Under the pieces are notes generated by a model. That model worked only from the letters and a program-made list of their open reading frames with translations, was not told the DNA's origin and did not search any database. The position numbers and the translations under genes were made by a program. From an uncultured Armatimonadota bacterium (GTDB lineage Bacteria > Armatimonadota > Fimbriimonadia > Fimbriimonadales > Fimbriimonadaceae): 64,000 nucleotides of DNA. Shown one piece after another: positions 63,891-64,000 of this stretch (within the stretch, counting starts at the first letter, position 1; every line of letters starts with the position of its first letter). The stretch lies in NCBI GenBank assembly GCA_903833215.1, contig CAILEM010000160.1, positions 62,001-126,000 on the forward strand. The letters are read 5' to 3'.

Positions 63891-63932
63891 CGGGATTGCC
63901 GATCACAAACAGCGGAGGGCCTGACAGTAGCT

Positions 63933-63950
63933 GTTATAACGGCGTTATAA
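63933..63950. repeat. GTTATAA direct repeat
   Basis: GTTATAAC and GTTATAAT lie 11 bp apart (one helical turn). The first unit is itself a palindrome. It could be a toxin-antitoxin operator or a promoter of a gene beyond the window. Confidence 0.35.
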
Positions 63951-64000
63951 TAAAATTTGGAATCGAAGTTCCCAAGAGATTACGGACAACCGCATGACAA

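Larger units (their letters stand above)
63570..64000. other. End region with toxin remnant and repeats
   Basis: No intact gene is visible between the antitoxin start and the window end. It contains a PIN-gene remnant on the minus strand and the GTTATAA direct repeat, both listed separately. Confidence 0.4.

Overview
The window looks like a chromosome segment of a Gram-negative-type heterotroph, most probably an armatimonadote close to Fimbriimonadales. The main clue is the DUF1559 pseudopilin at 11.2-12.1 kb, whose N-terminus and Ser/Asn/Asp-rich first repeat are typical of that group. Gfo/Idh oxidoreductases, LacI-like GntR regulators and large Ig-repeat surface proteins also fit. This placement is inference from protein style; no rRNA, tRNA or other phylogenetic marker gene is present.

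Layout. 0-8.4 kb: the C-terminal part of an Ig-repeat surface protein, an oleate hydratase with a small partner gene, a Gfo/Idh oxidoreductase, an unknown exported protein and a DUF5009-type membrane acyltransferase. 8.4-18.1 kb: a glycan-use locus on the minus strand with a GntR/LacI-type regulator, a pseudopilin, a small lipoprotein and a GH20-like hexosaminidase, next to a sugar ABC importer made of a binding-protein/permease fusion plus a second permease and no ATPase. TATATAC-centred sites lie beside the regulator and the importer. A class A beta-lactamase-fold serine hydrolase diverges from the importer. 18.2-25.9 kb: a three-gene minus-strand operon encoding a double-XRE/TPR regulator, a TIR-AAA_35 NTPase and an AAA_35-transmembrane-WD40-TPR giant. 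This is the best candidate for a little-described conflict or NLR-like system, and the third gene has no ordinary start codon where its conserved domain begins. 26-34.5 kb: two sedolisin (S53) peptidases with Ig-like tails and a secreted esterase. 34.7-44.3 kb: a stress and ion-homeostasis block with CsbD, LuxR-HTH/PAS, LprI-like, SERCA-like and P1B ATPases, ExoD, a tandem universal stress protein, an NTF2-like protein, GNAT and a small winged-helix regulator. 44.4-48.3 kb: dabB-dabA, an energy-coupled inorganic-carbon uptake system. 48.3-53.4 kb: a second glycan locus with a CE1-like esterase, a GH95 alpha-fucosidase and a sialate-O-acetylesterase-like gene broken by an in-frame amber codon.

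54-64 kb is a decaying accessory region. It holds a duplicated antitoxin-like gene (one copy with a PIN toxin, one orphan), an ArsR-SRPBCC operon with a frameshifted second SRPBCC gene, a second degenerate SRPBCC remnant, one intact and one truncated AbiE-type (type IV) toxin-antitoxin pair, a pRiA4b ORF-3-like protein and a probable PIN-toxin remnant. The repeated order antitoxin then SRPBCC points to a segmental duplication followed by decay.
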